NCBI GenBank assembly: GCA_905182165.1
Contig: CAJJAK010000004.1
Span: 186,001-250,000 of the forward strand
DNA length: 64,000 nucleotides
Source of the DNA: an uncultured Paracoccaceae bacterium
GTDB lineage: Bacteria > Pseudomonadota > Alphaproteobacteria > Rhodobacterales > Rhodobacteraceae
Direction of reading: 5' to 3'
In this document: piece after piece, positions 1-8,756 of the stretch
Layout: each line of letters opens with the position of its first letter
How positions within the stretch are numbered: the first letter of the stretch is position 1
Notes under the pieces: generated by a model
What the model saw: only the letters and a program-made list of their open reading frames with translations
What the model was told of the DNA's origin: nothing
Databases searched by the model: none
Program-made: the position numbers and the translations under genes

Positions 1-708
1 GAGGCCACAGTCAGAGCGATAATTTCTGGTGGTGGTAAAGTTGCAATTTTAGACATGGACTCTATTCGTGGAAATGAATTGGTTAATGAATTGGGCACTT
101 CCGCTATTTTTTGTAAGACAGATGTTACTAATGAAGGAGACGTTAAGTCTGCAATAGAGAAAACCATAGAAACTTTTGGTAAATTAAATGTAGCCATGAA
201 TTTTGCAGGGATTGCAATTGCAGTAAAGACCATTGGTCGAGATGGGCCACATGATTTGGATCTGTATAGAAAAGTTGTTGATGTAAACTTGAATGGGACC
301 TTTAATGTTTGTCGTTTAGCTGCAGAATATATTTCAAAAAATACACCCAATGAAAGTGGTCTAACGGGTTTGATTGTCAACACGGCATCAGTCGCTGGGT
401 ATGATGGTCAAAAGGGTCAAGCTGCTTATGCGGCATCAAAAGCTGGTGTAATTGGGTTAACATTGCCGATGGCTCGTGATCTGGCAAGTTATGGAATTAG
501 AGTGAATACAATCGCACCAGGTTTAATAATTACACCGATGTTGGCTTCTTTGCCAGTGGAAGCTCAAGAAGCTTTGTCCAGCCAACCCTTATTACCAAAG
601 AGATTAGGAAAGCCATCAGAAATAGCCAAATTAGCCTGTTTTATGATTGAAAATGAATATTTAAATGGCGAAGTAATTCGCTTGGATGCAGGAATTAGAT
701 TACCATGA
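1..708 (+). CDS. 3-hydroxyacyl-CoA dehydrogenase type 2 (SDR family), 5' end outside window
   Basis: Short-chain dehydrogenase resembling the HSD17B10 / type-2 3-hydroxyacyl-CoA dehydrogenase group, which oxidises 3-hydroxyacyl-CoA with NAD+ in branched-chain or lipid breakdown. The frame is open from base 1, so the N-terminal glycine-rich NAD loop is cut by the window edge; an internal ATG at 55 is not the true start. Visible are the cofactor-site segment NFAG, the catalytic Ser in NTASVAG, and the YAASK motif with Tyr and Lys. The end (LNGEVIRLDAGIRLP) closely follows the type-2 group. Its stop overlaps the start of the racemase gene (ATGA), so the two are translationally coupled. The substrate is inferred from family and neighbour, not seen. 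Confidence 0.88.
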   Translation, partial: EATVRAIISGGGKVAILDMDSIRGNELVNELGTSAIFCKTDVTNEGDVKSAIEKTIETFGKLNVAMNFAGIAIAVKTIGRDGPHDLDLYRKVVDVNLNGTFNVCRLAAEYISKNTPNESGLTGLIVNTASVAGYDGQKGQAAYAASKAGVIGLTLPMARDLASYGIRVNTIAPGLIITPMLASLPVEAQEALSSQPLLPKRLGKPSEIAKLACFMIENEYLNGEVIRLDAGIRLP

Positions 709-1823
709 AGGGACCCTTAAGTTCTTTGAAAATTGTGGAATTTAGTGGATTAGGACCAGCCCCGCTAGCGGGGCAACTTTTAGCAGATTTGGGTGCTGAT
801 GTAATTACAATAGATCGAAAATCAGCTAAGGTAGATCCAAGTGAAATTAATCGACGAAATAAAAGATCAATTGCATTAAATCTCAAATCAAAAGAGGGAC
901 TAAAAGTTGTAAAAAAAATAATTGATAGCTGTGACGTGTTAATTGAAGGTTTCAGGCCTGGTGTTATGGAAAAGCTGGGAATAGCGCCGAGTGATTGCCA
1001 TGATAGGCTAATTTATGGTCGAATGACTGGTTGGGGTCAGACTGGAATATTTTCAAAAACTGCAGGACATGATATAAACTATTTAGGAATAACGGGAGCT
1101 TTACACGCAATAGGAACTGATAAAACACCAATACCACCTTTAAATTTAGTTGCAGATTATGGAGGTGGTTCAATGTTCTTGATTTTTGGAATTTTGGCTG
1201 CGTTGTATGAAAGAACCTCTTCAGGAAAAGGGCAAACTGTCGATGCTGCAATGGTAGATGGTGTTCCAGCGATGATGGGTTTATTTCATCAATTTGTTGC
1301 TAATGGAAGCTGGCTTGATGGTGAGCGAGAGTCAAATTTGCTTGATGGGGGAGCTCCATTTTACCGATGTTATAAATGTGCAGATGGAAAATTTATATCA
1401 GTTGGTGCTTTAGAGTCTCAGTTTTTTGCTGAATTGGGAAGGGTCATCGATCTTCCAGAAATTGATTTAAAAACGCAGAATGATCAAGAAACATGGTCAT
1501 ATAAAAATGAAACCTATGAAAATATTTTTAAAACAAAGTCTCGTGATGAGTGGTCTGAGATTTTTAAAGGTTCAGATGCTTGTGTTACACCTATCCTCAC
1601 ATTGGAAGAAGCGACAAAATACCAAGTCAATTCTGAGCGCGATGTTTTTTTTGAACAAGATGGTGTTCTGCAAGCCTCACCAGCGCCACGTTTTGATAGA
1701 ACGCCTAGTGCAAAGCCAGTTAGTATAAGGGCGCGTGGGGCTGATAGTGAAGAAATTCTAAATGAAATTGGTTTGGCACAAAAAGAAATAATAAATTTAA
1801 AGAATAACAATATATTAACTTAA
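705..1823 (+). CDS. alpha-methylacyl-CoA racemase (CoA-transferase family III / CaiB-BaiF)
   Basis: Family III CoA-transferase fold, alpha-methylacyl-CoA racemase type, 372 residues, which is normal for AMACR. The N-terminus LKIVEFSGLGPAPLAG..LADLGADV is typical of racemases of the group. The His of AGHDINYLGITG and the Asp of VADYGGGSM match the catalytic His and Asp of bacterial AMACR. It interconverts 2R- and 2S-methylacyl-CoA so that branched acids can enter beta-oxidation. It overlaps the preceding hydroxyacyl-CoA dehydrogenase by 4 bases and is followed by an oxidoreductase 16 bases later, consistent with one lipid-catabolic operon. Other CoA transferases of family III are possible, but the neighbour supports racemase. 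Confidence 0.88.
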   Translation: MKGPLSSLKIVEFSGLGPAPLAGQLLADLGADVITIDRKSAKVDPSEINRRNKRSIALNLKSKEGLKVVKKIIDSCDVLIEGFRPGVMEKLGIAPSDCHDRLIYGRMTGWGQTGIFSKTAGHDINYLGITGALHAIGTDKTPIPPLNLVADYGGGSMFLIFGILAALYERTSSGKGQTVDAAMVDGVPAMMGLFHQFVANGSWLDGERESNLLDGGAPFYRCYKCADGKFISVGALESQFFAELGRVIDLPEIDLKTQNDQETWSYKNETYENIFKTKSRDEWSEIFKGSDACVTPILTLEEATKYQVNSERDVFFEQDGVLQASPAPRFDRTPSAKPVSIRARGADSEEILNEIGLAQKEIINLKNNNILT

Positions 1824-1839
1824 TTTTAATGAGGGCAAT

Positions 1840-2861
1840 ATGATTAACAAACAAGTATAACTTTAGAAAGTAGACCAATTGGGCCACCAACTTTAGAAAA
1901 TTTTGGGATAGCGAAAAGTTCACTTAGTGAAATCCAAGATGGTCAAGTTCTGTTGAAAACCATCTATTTATCTCTTGATCCTTACATGCGGGGTAGAATG
2001 AATGCTGATAAATCTTACGCTGCACCAGTACCCCTAGGTGGTATTCTGGAAGGAGAATGCGTTGCTGAAATAATCAATTCCAAAAATTCAAATTATAGTG
2101 TTGGAGAGATTGTAGCTGCGCGAATTGGTTGGGTTACCCACGCAATCTCTGACGGAGGAGATTTACGAAAAATTGACAATAGTATTGCTCCAATTTCAAC
2201 AGCATTAGGCGTTCTGGGGATGCCGGGCCATACTGCTTGGACAGGATTGAATATTATCGGAAAAGCTCAGCCAGGAGAAACTGTAGTTATTTCTGCTGCC
2301 ACGGGTGCAGTTGGAAGTTTGGCAGGTCAACTTGCAAAGGCTAAAGGAATGAGGGTCATTGGTGTTGCTGGTGGTTCTGAAAAATGCGCATTTGCAAAAT
2401 CAGATTTAGGGTATGATGAATGCCTTGATCATAAGCTAGCCTCAGATGCCTCAGAATTAAGAAAATGGCTTTTGGATGCAGCACCAAGTGGTGTGGATGT
2501 GTATTTTGAAAATGTTGGAGGGAAAACTACAGAAGCAGTTTTACCAATAATGAATGATTTTGGCCGAATATCAGTTTGTGGAATGATTTCTTGGTATTCC
2601 GGTGTTGGCGTTGATGAGGCTATGCGCTTGCCTGGGGCTTGGCGCGCAATTTTGACGAAACGGTTGCAAGTTCGTGGCTTTATAGTTTGGGATCATAATG
2701 ATGTATTTGATGAATTTTTATCGGAGGTAGCGCCGTTAGTAAAATCTAATAAAATCATTTATCGTGAGACTGTAACTGAAGGTATTGAAAATGCTCCAGA
2801 AGCTTTTATCAATCTTCTTAATGGTAAGAATTTTGGTAAACAATTGATTAAAGTAAGTTAA
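1840..2861 (+). CDS. NADP-dependent MDR oxidoreductase (PTGR/CurA-like), one frameshift near the start
   Basis: Zinc-independent medium-chain reductase related to prostaglandin/leukotriene reductases and CurA; such enzymes reduce the double bond of enones or enoyl compounds with NADPH. Recognised by YLSLDPYMRGRM, the nucleotide-binding AATGAVGSLAGQLAK, and YFENVGG. The ATG at 1840 reads six codons and then meets TAA at 1858; dropping into the next frame from 1857 gives the expected N-terminus (VITLESRPIGPPTLENF). One A seems to be missing in gtata (gta ata expected). With one base restored the protein is 340 residues, the usual length. Operon position after the racemase suggests a role in acyl or enoyl metabolism. 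Confidence 0.85.
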
Positions 2862-2870
2862 ACCTCAGAC

Positions 2871-3524
2871 ATGATCAAGGAATTCAGACAACATAAATAT
2901 GAAGTACCAAAAGATGCAGTTGACTTAACTTTGGTAAGGCATGGAGAAAGTTCAGCTGCCATACCAGGAAAGCCCTTTCCGTTACACAAAGGTCATGGTG
3001 ATCCAGATCTGCATGTAAATGGAATATTGCAAGCCAAGGCGGTTAAACGGGCTTTGGAGAAAAAAAATTTTCAAAGTATCTATGCAACTGATTTAAAAAG
3101 AACACAGCAAACAGCAGAACCTTTAGCCACGTATTTAAGTTTACCGATAACTATTGAAGCAGGACTTCGAGAGGTATATTTAGGTGCATGGGAAGGTGGG
3201 TTATTTCGAATGAAAGTAGCTTCTAAAGATCCTATGTATCAAGAGTTTTTGAGGCACCAGGAGTGGGGTAAAATTCCAGGAGCAGAAACTAATTCTATGA
3301 TATTTCAGCGAGTTCAAAAATCGTTGGATTTAATTTATGCACGGCATCAGAATCAAAAGGTGCTAGCAGTACTTCATGGGGGAATTATTTCAGCGATAAT
3401 GGCAATGGCTACAGGTAGTAATCCATTGGCATTTTTGGGATCCTCTAATGGTTCAATTAGTAGAGTAATTTTGGAAAGTGGTAAAATAACCTTACGAACT
3501 TATAATAGCTGTGAGCATTTGTAA
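2871..3524 (+). CDS. histidine phosphatase family protein
   Basis: Phosphoglycerate-mutase-like histidine phosphatase of 217 residues. The LVRHGES motif near residue 24 carries the phospho-accepting His, an Arg follows in DLKRTQQTAEPLA, the acid/base Glu is in LREVYLGAWEGG, and the second catalytic His is in LAVLHGGI. Substrate cannot be told from sequence; members range from phosphoglycerate mutase to small-molecule phosphatases, and the short length favours a phosphatase. It begins 9 bases after the oxidoreductase and is probably co-transcribed with it. Confidence 0.85.
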   Translation: MIKEFRQHKYEVPKDAVDLTLVRHGESSAAIPGKPFPLHKGHGDPDLHVNGILQAKAVKRALEKKNFQSIYATDLKRTQQTAEPLATYLSLPITIEAGLREVYLGAWEGGLFRMKVASKDPMYQEFLRHQEWGKIPGAETNSMIFQRVQKSLDLIYARHQNQKVLAVLHGGIISAIMAMATGSNPLAFLGSSNGSISRVILESGKITLRTYNSCEHL

Positions 3525-3567
3525 GTAAATTAATGAATTCTTTTAATCCAATTTTGATCAATACATA

Positions 3568-4283
3568 GTGCTAATAGTTGGGGCTGGTGACTATATAGGT
3601 TCTGCAATAGCTAGAAGATTTGCTAAAGGTGGGTTTACTGTTTGTCTGGGGCGAAGAAATGGTGAAAAGCTTGAACCAATTATAAAAGAAATAGAGAATC
3701 TTGGTGGTGTAGCTTATGGTTTCACGTTGGATGCCAGAATCGAGTAACAAAGAAGCTAATTAAAAAAATAGAACAAGAAATAGGTAAGATAGAGCTTGTT
3801 ATTTTTAATGTAGGTGGAAATGTATGTTTCCCAATTCTGGAGACTACTTCAAGAGTATTTAGGAAAGTATGGGAAATGGCAACTTATGCTGGGTTTCTAA
3901 CAGGTAGAGAGGCAGCTAGATATATGGTGCCCCGTAAAAAAGGTTCAATTTTTTTTACAGGAGCAACAGCTAGTTTAAGGGGAGCAACAGGTTATTCAGC
4001 TTTTGCTGCTGGTAAAGCAGGGTTGCGAGGAGTTGCTCAAAGTATGGCTCGAGAGCTTGGACCCGAAAATATTCATGTAGCTCATCTTATAATTGATGCA
4101 GGAGTTGATACTGCCTTTGTAAGGGAAAGAATAAAAGCAGCAGGCCTTGATCCAGACACTTTAGCCTCAGATACCTTAATGAATCCTGAATCAGTAGCAG
4201 AAGCTTATTGGAATATGTATCATCAAAAACGTGATGGATGGACTTTTGAAATGGATATTCGGCCATTTGCAGAGAACTGGTAA
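3568..4283 (+). CDS. atypical SDR-family oxidoreductase lacking the catalytic Tyr, frameshifted
   Basis: Short-chain dehydrogenase/reductase. A GTG at 3568 starts VLIVGAGDYIGSAIARRF, a variant glycine-rich NAD(P) loop; an alternative ATG at 3533 would need a further frame change. The frame stops at TAA 3745-3747 and continues one frame over (TKKLIKKIEQEIGKIELVIFNVGG), so one base is probably missing near 3744. The product would be 238 residues. In the active-site stretch GATASLRGATGYSAFAAGK the usual YxxxK tyrosine is Phe (FAAGK) while the Lys remains, and the expected Ser column also appears changed. Related proteins with this Phe exist, so this may be a natural subfamily with altered chemistry. 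It is last in the lipid-catabolic operon. Confidence 0.78.
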
Positions 4284-4358
4284 AACAGATTTATATTATT
4301 GCTGAGTAAAAAGCATTCGACTTTTAAACCAGCTATTTTGTTACCTAATAAATTTTAC

Positions 4359-5897
4359 TTAACGTTTTAATTGTGCTGGAATTGTTTGGCGTAATTCAAA
4401 TTTTAGAACTTTGCCAGTTGCTGATCTTGGTAAATTTGAAACGCCTACCATAAACGATGGTATTTTATATTTTGCTAAATTTTTAACGCAATGAGCTTTC
4501 ATGTCTTCATAAGTTAACGTTTTACCATCATTAAAACTAATCACGGCGCATCCTACCTCGCCCCATTTTTCATCAGGGACGCCTATAACTGCTACCTCAT
4601 TAATTTCTTCAAGTTCATAAAGTACATTTTCAATTTCTGCTGGATATACGTTCTCTCCTCCAGAAATATACATGTCCTTTAATCTATCTTCGATAAATAT
4701 ATAGCCCTTTAGATCTTTTTTTCCTATGTCGCCTGTTTTAAACCAGCCATCAATAAAACTATCTTTATTTGCCTCGGGCCTATTCCAGTATCCAGGTGTT
4801 ACAGCGGGCCCCTTCATTTGTATCTCGCCTAACACATCAGGTGAGGCTTCATTGCCTTCGTTATCCACAATCCTAATCTTACTTCCCATTAGGGGCCTAC
4901 CCGCACTACCAACCATATCAACTACGTCATCATGAAGTAATAAACACCCAGTACCACTGGTTTCGGTCATACCCCAACCTTCTTGCAAACATACCCCACG
5001 TTTATTCCACCATTTTACTAATGAAACTGGTACAGTTTCAGCACCTGAAAATGCACCAATAATATTGGAAAAGTCTGTTTTTTCGGCAAGTTCGCTGCCT
5101 TTCAGAGCATTGTAAGCAGCAGGTACTAAAAATATGTGCGTTACTCCAAAGGCTTTATTTCCAAGTGTTTTTAGAACCATATCGGGATCAAACATTCTCA
5201 TTACTACAAGGCAACCACCAATATAGATCATTGGGCAGCAAGAAACGTTGACTGCGGCAATATGAAATAATGGCATGACCACTAAGCTAACGCAATCACG
5301 TGTAGTACGCCCCGCACTCATTCCACCAACTGCTGAAAAAAGCATCATTCCATGAGTTATTATAACCCCTTTAGGTCTGCCAGTAGTTCCAGATGAATAC
5401 ATTAGCATGCATTGTTCATCCAACGTTTGTTCAATCATTTCATGCATAGGCGTTGCAGAGGATATCCCTTTTTCATAATCTGTATCCCCGCCAACGCCAT
5501 CTAACATAATTGTGTTTGGTACATTTGTTTGGCTATGAACATCTCGCCACACCATTTCTAGAGAGGTGTCAACAAACACCAATTTGGGAGTGCTATCATT
5601 AATAATAAAAGTTAACTCTGTTGCTGTTAAACGAAAGTTTAAAGCAACTGCTATTGCACCTATTCTCCAACACGTGAAAATAATTTCCACAACATCTGTA
5701 GAATTAAATGCAAAATATGCGACCCTATCCCCTTTTGTTATTCCCAGGCTTTGAAGATGGTTAGCTAACCTACCTACTCGATCATTCATTTCTGAATAAG
5801 TGTAATGCCTATTACTTGCCAAGTCTATTGATGCCAACTTATCAGGCATTGCCATACTATGCTGTGTTATCCAATCATTTACACTGTAATCGCTCAA
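4359..5897 (-). CDS. AMP-dependent acyl-CoA synthetase / fatty acid-CoA ligase
   Basis: ANL superfamily ligase, 512 residues. It activates a carboxylic acid to acyl-AMP and then acyl-CoA. Visible are the P-loop MLMYSSGTTGRPKGV, the A4/A5 region GWGMTETSG, the ATP-ribose Asp in FKTGDIGKKD, the hinge-region RLKDMYISGGENVYPAEIE, and the adenylation Lys in RSATGKVLK. Closest in feel to medium/long-chain or aryl acyl-CoA synthetases; the exact acid is not predictable. It lies downstream of fumarylacetoacetase and hmgA on the same strand with a 120-base gap, so it may be part of the aromatic-acid unit or separately transcribed. Confidence 0.9.
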   Translation of the reverse strand: MSDYSVNDWITQHSMAMPDKLASIDLASNRHYTYSEMNDRVGRLANHLQSLGITKGDRVAYFAFNSTDVVEIIFTCWRIGAIAVALNFRLTATELTFIINDSTPKLVFVDTSLEMVWRDVHSQTNVPNTIMLDGVGGDTDYEKGISSATPMHEMIEQTLDEQCMLMYSSGTTGRPKGVIITHGMMLFSAVGGMSAGRTTRDCVSLVVMPLFHIAAVNVSCCPMIYIGGCLVVMRMFDPDMVLKTLGNKAFGVTHIFLVPAAYNALKGSELAEKTDFSNIIGAFSGAETVPVSLVKWWNKRGVCLQEGWGMTETSGTGCLLLHDDVVDMVGSAGRPLMGSKIRIVDNEGNEASPDVLGEIQMKGPAVTPGYWNRPEANKDSFIDGWFKTGDIGKKDLKGYIFIEDRLKDMYISGGENVYPAEIENVLYELEEINEVAVIGVPDEKWGEVGCAVISFNDGKTLTYEDMKAHCVKNLAKYKIPSFMVGVSNLPRSATGKVLKFELRQTIPAQLKR

Positions 5898-6017
5898 ATA
5901 CCCGTCCCCTCGTTTATTTGAGATTATTTTCTAGTATCATTCTGTTTTACAAAAAAGATAATCTTGCGTCTACGTTACGTCAATTAATTTCAAAATTACC
6001 AAAACAAATAAGTTTTC

Positions 6018-7280
6018 TTATTTATTTGCAGGTATTATCTTTCCTATATTTTCTCCAAAACCTATCTTATAATCCCCTCCGTCAGCAGCACCACTCATTC
6101 GGATAATGTCACCATCCTCTAAAAACGTTCTAGTCTCTGAACCTTGAAGTTGAATAGGATTTTTCCCACCCCAACTAAGTTCTAACATAGAGCCATATTG
6201 ATGTTTTTCAGGACCTGAAATAGTTCCAGATCCAAGTAAATCTCCACAACTCATGGCACAACCACTGGAGGTGTGATGGGCTAATTGTTGTGCAGATGAG
6301 TAATACATTTCAGAATAATTTGTTCTAGTGATCTCATTAGACCCGTTGCTGCTATTAGTTTCAATTGATACGGATAAATCAATATCATATAGCATTGGGC
6401 ATTTTTCTTCCAAATATTTTAACAAGGGCACTTCACGTTTTGGCGTAAATTTTCTAAAGGGTTCCAGCGCTGCCTTTGTTACTATCCAAGGACTTATAGT
6501 AGTTGCTGTAGCTTTAGCTTGGAAGGGCCCCAAAGGTTGATACTCCCAAGCTTGTATGTCTCGAGCTGACCAGTCATTTAAAATGACATAACCAAATATC
6601 ATATCATCTGCTTCTTGAGTTGTCAGTGTCGTGCCTATGTCAGTGTTCGTGCCAACAATTGCTCCCAGCTCTATTAGTAGTAAGTACTGGTCCTGTTTCA
6701 CCAACAATAACAACAAAAGTACCTGTTACTGTATCAAAAACAAACCATTGATAGGAAGTACCAGAAACAATAACGGTCTGTATAGTGGCATTTGACCCTT
6801 CACAAGGAGCAGTTCCATTTGCAACGCATTTTCAGGACCACGAAACATTGTGCCAACATTTTTTGCATGATGATAACTAGCAAAGAAATCTGTAAATTCT
6901 GATATGACAAATGGCATATGTAAGATACAATCTTTTTGAGGAATTAATGAATTTTCTAAAATGGATTTAGTTTCAGCGATTGCTTCGTCAAAGTTTTCTT
7001 TTAATAGGTCGGTTAGATTTTTTCTAAACAAGGCCCAGGTTTCTGGCCCTAATTCCATGAAAGAATTCCAATATGGCTCATTGAACACTTTCTCATTTTT
7101 TGAAGGTTCTAAGATTTCTAGTTCTTCTAGCGATGTCACGTCTAGCACCATATCACCAATGGCCACACAACAATGGGGGTCACTATCTGAAACTGTAAAA
7201 ACGCCATAAGGTAGATTGTTTAAAGGAAAATCTGTTTGCTTTGTGTTGGCGGATTCTATCCAAGATCGTATTAAAGTCAT
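6018..7280 (-). CDS. fahA: fumarylacetoacetase, interrupted in the middle
   Basis: Hydrolyses 4-fumarylacetoacetate to fumarate and acetoacetate, the last step of tyrosine/homogentisate degradation. The N-terminal third (7280 to about 6815; IRSWIESAN, NLPYGVF, FFASYHHAKNVGTMFRGPENAL) and the C-terminal half (about 6690 to 6018; ELGAIVGTN, GYVILNDWSARDIQAWEYQPLGPF, GSGTISGPE) are clear and lie in the same frame. Between them the frame meets TAA at 6728-6726; a second frame carries TVIVSGTS, the expected next block, so two compensating shifts are needed. Overall length (about 420 codons) is normal. The conserved YHGR block that holds the catalytic His is not readable in any frame. It starts 48 bases after hmgA. 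Confidence 0.85.
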
Positions 7281-7328
7281 CGAAGCGCTCTCTTAATTGT
7301 TTAATTTATTAATAAAAGTTTAAACCAC

Positions 7329-8642
7329 TTAATCATTATTAATTTTTGATGAGAAGTTCTTTTTTAATGATGACCAACAATCGATGTAATCATCCTGAAT
7401 GGGTGCCTCTTTTGCTGCAAAAGAGGTTAAATGTTGTGGAAACCTAGTTTCAAACATGAAACTCATTGTGTTTTGCATCTTTTGTGGGATCAGCTCAGAG
7501 TTTGTTGCTTTTTCGAAAGCATCCATGTCTGGTCCATGAGGTAACATCATATTGTGAAGACTCATTCCACCTGGGGCAAAGCCTTCGGGTTTAGCATCGT
7601 AGATGCCATGAATATTTCCCATTAACTCAGACATTATATTTTTATGGTACCAGGGGGGACGAAATGTATTTTCAGCAACACTCCATCTGTCTCGGAATAG
7701 AACAAAGTCTATATTGGCAGTCCCTTCTACACCTGACGGGGCAGTTAAGACTGTAAATATTGATGGGTCTGGATGATCAAAAAGCAATGCGCCCACAGGA
7801 GAGAATGTTCGCAAATCATATTTACATGGAGCATAGTTTCCATGCCAAGCTACTATATCTAAAGGTGAATGATCTATTTCGGTAGTATGAAATTGTCCGC
7901 ACCATTTTATTGTTACTGTAGATGTTATTGATTTGTCCTCAAATGCAGCAATAGGTGTTTTGAAATCACGGGGGTTTGCTAAGCAATTTGCACCGATTGG
8001 GCCTCTATTTGGCAGATCAAATTTAGCACCATAATTCTCACAAACAAATCCTCGTGCTGGTCCATTTAAAATTTCTACCTTAAACAGTAATCCCCTGGGT
8101 ATAATTGCAATTTCTTGTGGTTCTAGGTCAATAATCCCCATTTCGGTAAAAAATCTTAATTGTCCTTCTTGAGGAACAATTAAAAGCTCGCTGTCCGCGG
8201 AGTAAAAATATTCATTCTCCATATTCTCAGTTGCCACATATATGTGTGCAGCCATACCAACTTGAGTATTAACATCACCAGCAGTTGTCATTGTACGCAT
8301 GCCATTTATAAAATTGGTTTTTGTATCACTTGAAATTGGGTTCCATCTGTATTGACCAAGACTAATGATATCATCCAAAATATGTGGTGCTGATTTCCAA
8401 AAAGGCATCTCTATTTTTTTAAACCGGTTTGTATGCTTAACGGAAGGTTGAATTCTATAACACCAACTTCTTTCATTTTTTCCTCTTGGCGCAGTGAATG
8501 GTGTGCCTGATAATTGCTCAGCATAAAGGCCGTAAGGACATCTTTGAGGTGAGTTTTGTCCTTGGGGCAGAGCGCCATCTAAGGCTTCAGTTTCAAAGTC
8601 ATTTCCAAACCCAGACATGTAAGACTTAGAATTAAATTTCAT
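7329..8642 (-). CDS. hmgA: homogentisate 1,2-dioxygenase
   Basis: Opens the ring of homogentisate to maleylacetoacetate using Fe(II) and O2. The N-terminus [24 protein letters not shown] is diagnostic, 437 residues is the normal length. The iron ligands are visible as the His and Glu of [15 protein letters not shown] and the His of MMLPHGPD. A clear AAGGAG ribosome site precedes the ATG. First gene of a minus-strand unit with fahA; a maleylacetoacetate isomerase was not found in the window. The divergent promoter region shared with the PLP-lyase/M24 gene holds a perfect 8+2+8 palindrome 29-46 bases upstream of the start, a likely operator. Confidence 0.97.
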   Translation of the reverse strand: MKFNSKSYMSGFGNDFETEALDGALPQGQNSPQRCPYGLYAEQLSGTPFTAPRGKNERSWCYRIQPSVKHTNRFKKIEMPFWKSAPHILDDIISLGQYRWNPISSDTKTNFINGMRTMTTAGDVNTQVGMAAHIYVATENMENEYFYSADSELLIVPQEGQLRFFTEMGIIDLEPQEIAIIPRGLLFKVEILNGPARGFVCENYGAKFDLPNRGPIGANCLANPRDFKTPIAAFEDKSITSTVTIKWCGQFHTTEIDHSPLDIVAWHGNYAPCKYDLRTFSPVGALLFDHPDPSIFTVLTAPSGVEGTANIDFVLFRDRWSVAENTFRPPWYHKNIMSELMGNIHGIYDAKPEGFAPGGMSLHNMMLPHGPDMDAFEKATNSELIPQKMQNTMSFMFETRFPQHLTSFAAKEAPIQDDYIDCWSSLKKNFSSKINND

Positions 8643-8670
8643 AATAAGCTCCTTATTTTCTACCTTTTTA

Positions 8671-8688
8671 TCGTTGCAAATGCAACGA
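8671..8688. promoter_or_regulatory. perfect inverted repeat, candidate operator
   Basis: TCGTTGCA-AA-TGCAACGA: two perfect 8-base arms around a 2-base spacer, between the divergent hmgA and PLP-lyase/M24 genes. Size and symmetry fit a dimeric winged-helix (MarR-type) regulator, and a MarR gene lies at 10958. The pairing of regulator and site is inference; MarR-family control of homogentisate genes is known in proteobacteria. Confidence 0.6.
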
Positions 8689-8756
8689 AGTCAAGGTTGT
8701 GGCTTTTCAATTTTACTTTTGCATGCTAAGTCTACCTCTTTATTGGAAGATTTATA

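Noticed and set aside
1840..1860. Programmed frameshifting at the start of the MDR oxidoreductase
   Set aside because: No slippery heptamer or downstream structure, and the same kind of break occurs in many unrelated genes, so an indel error is simpler.
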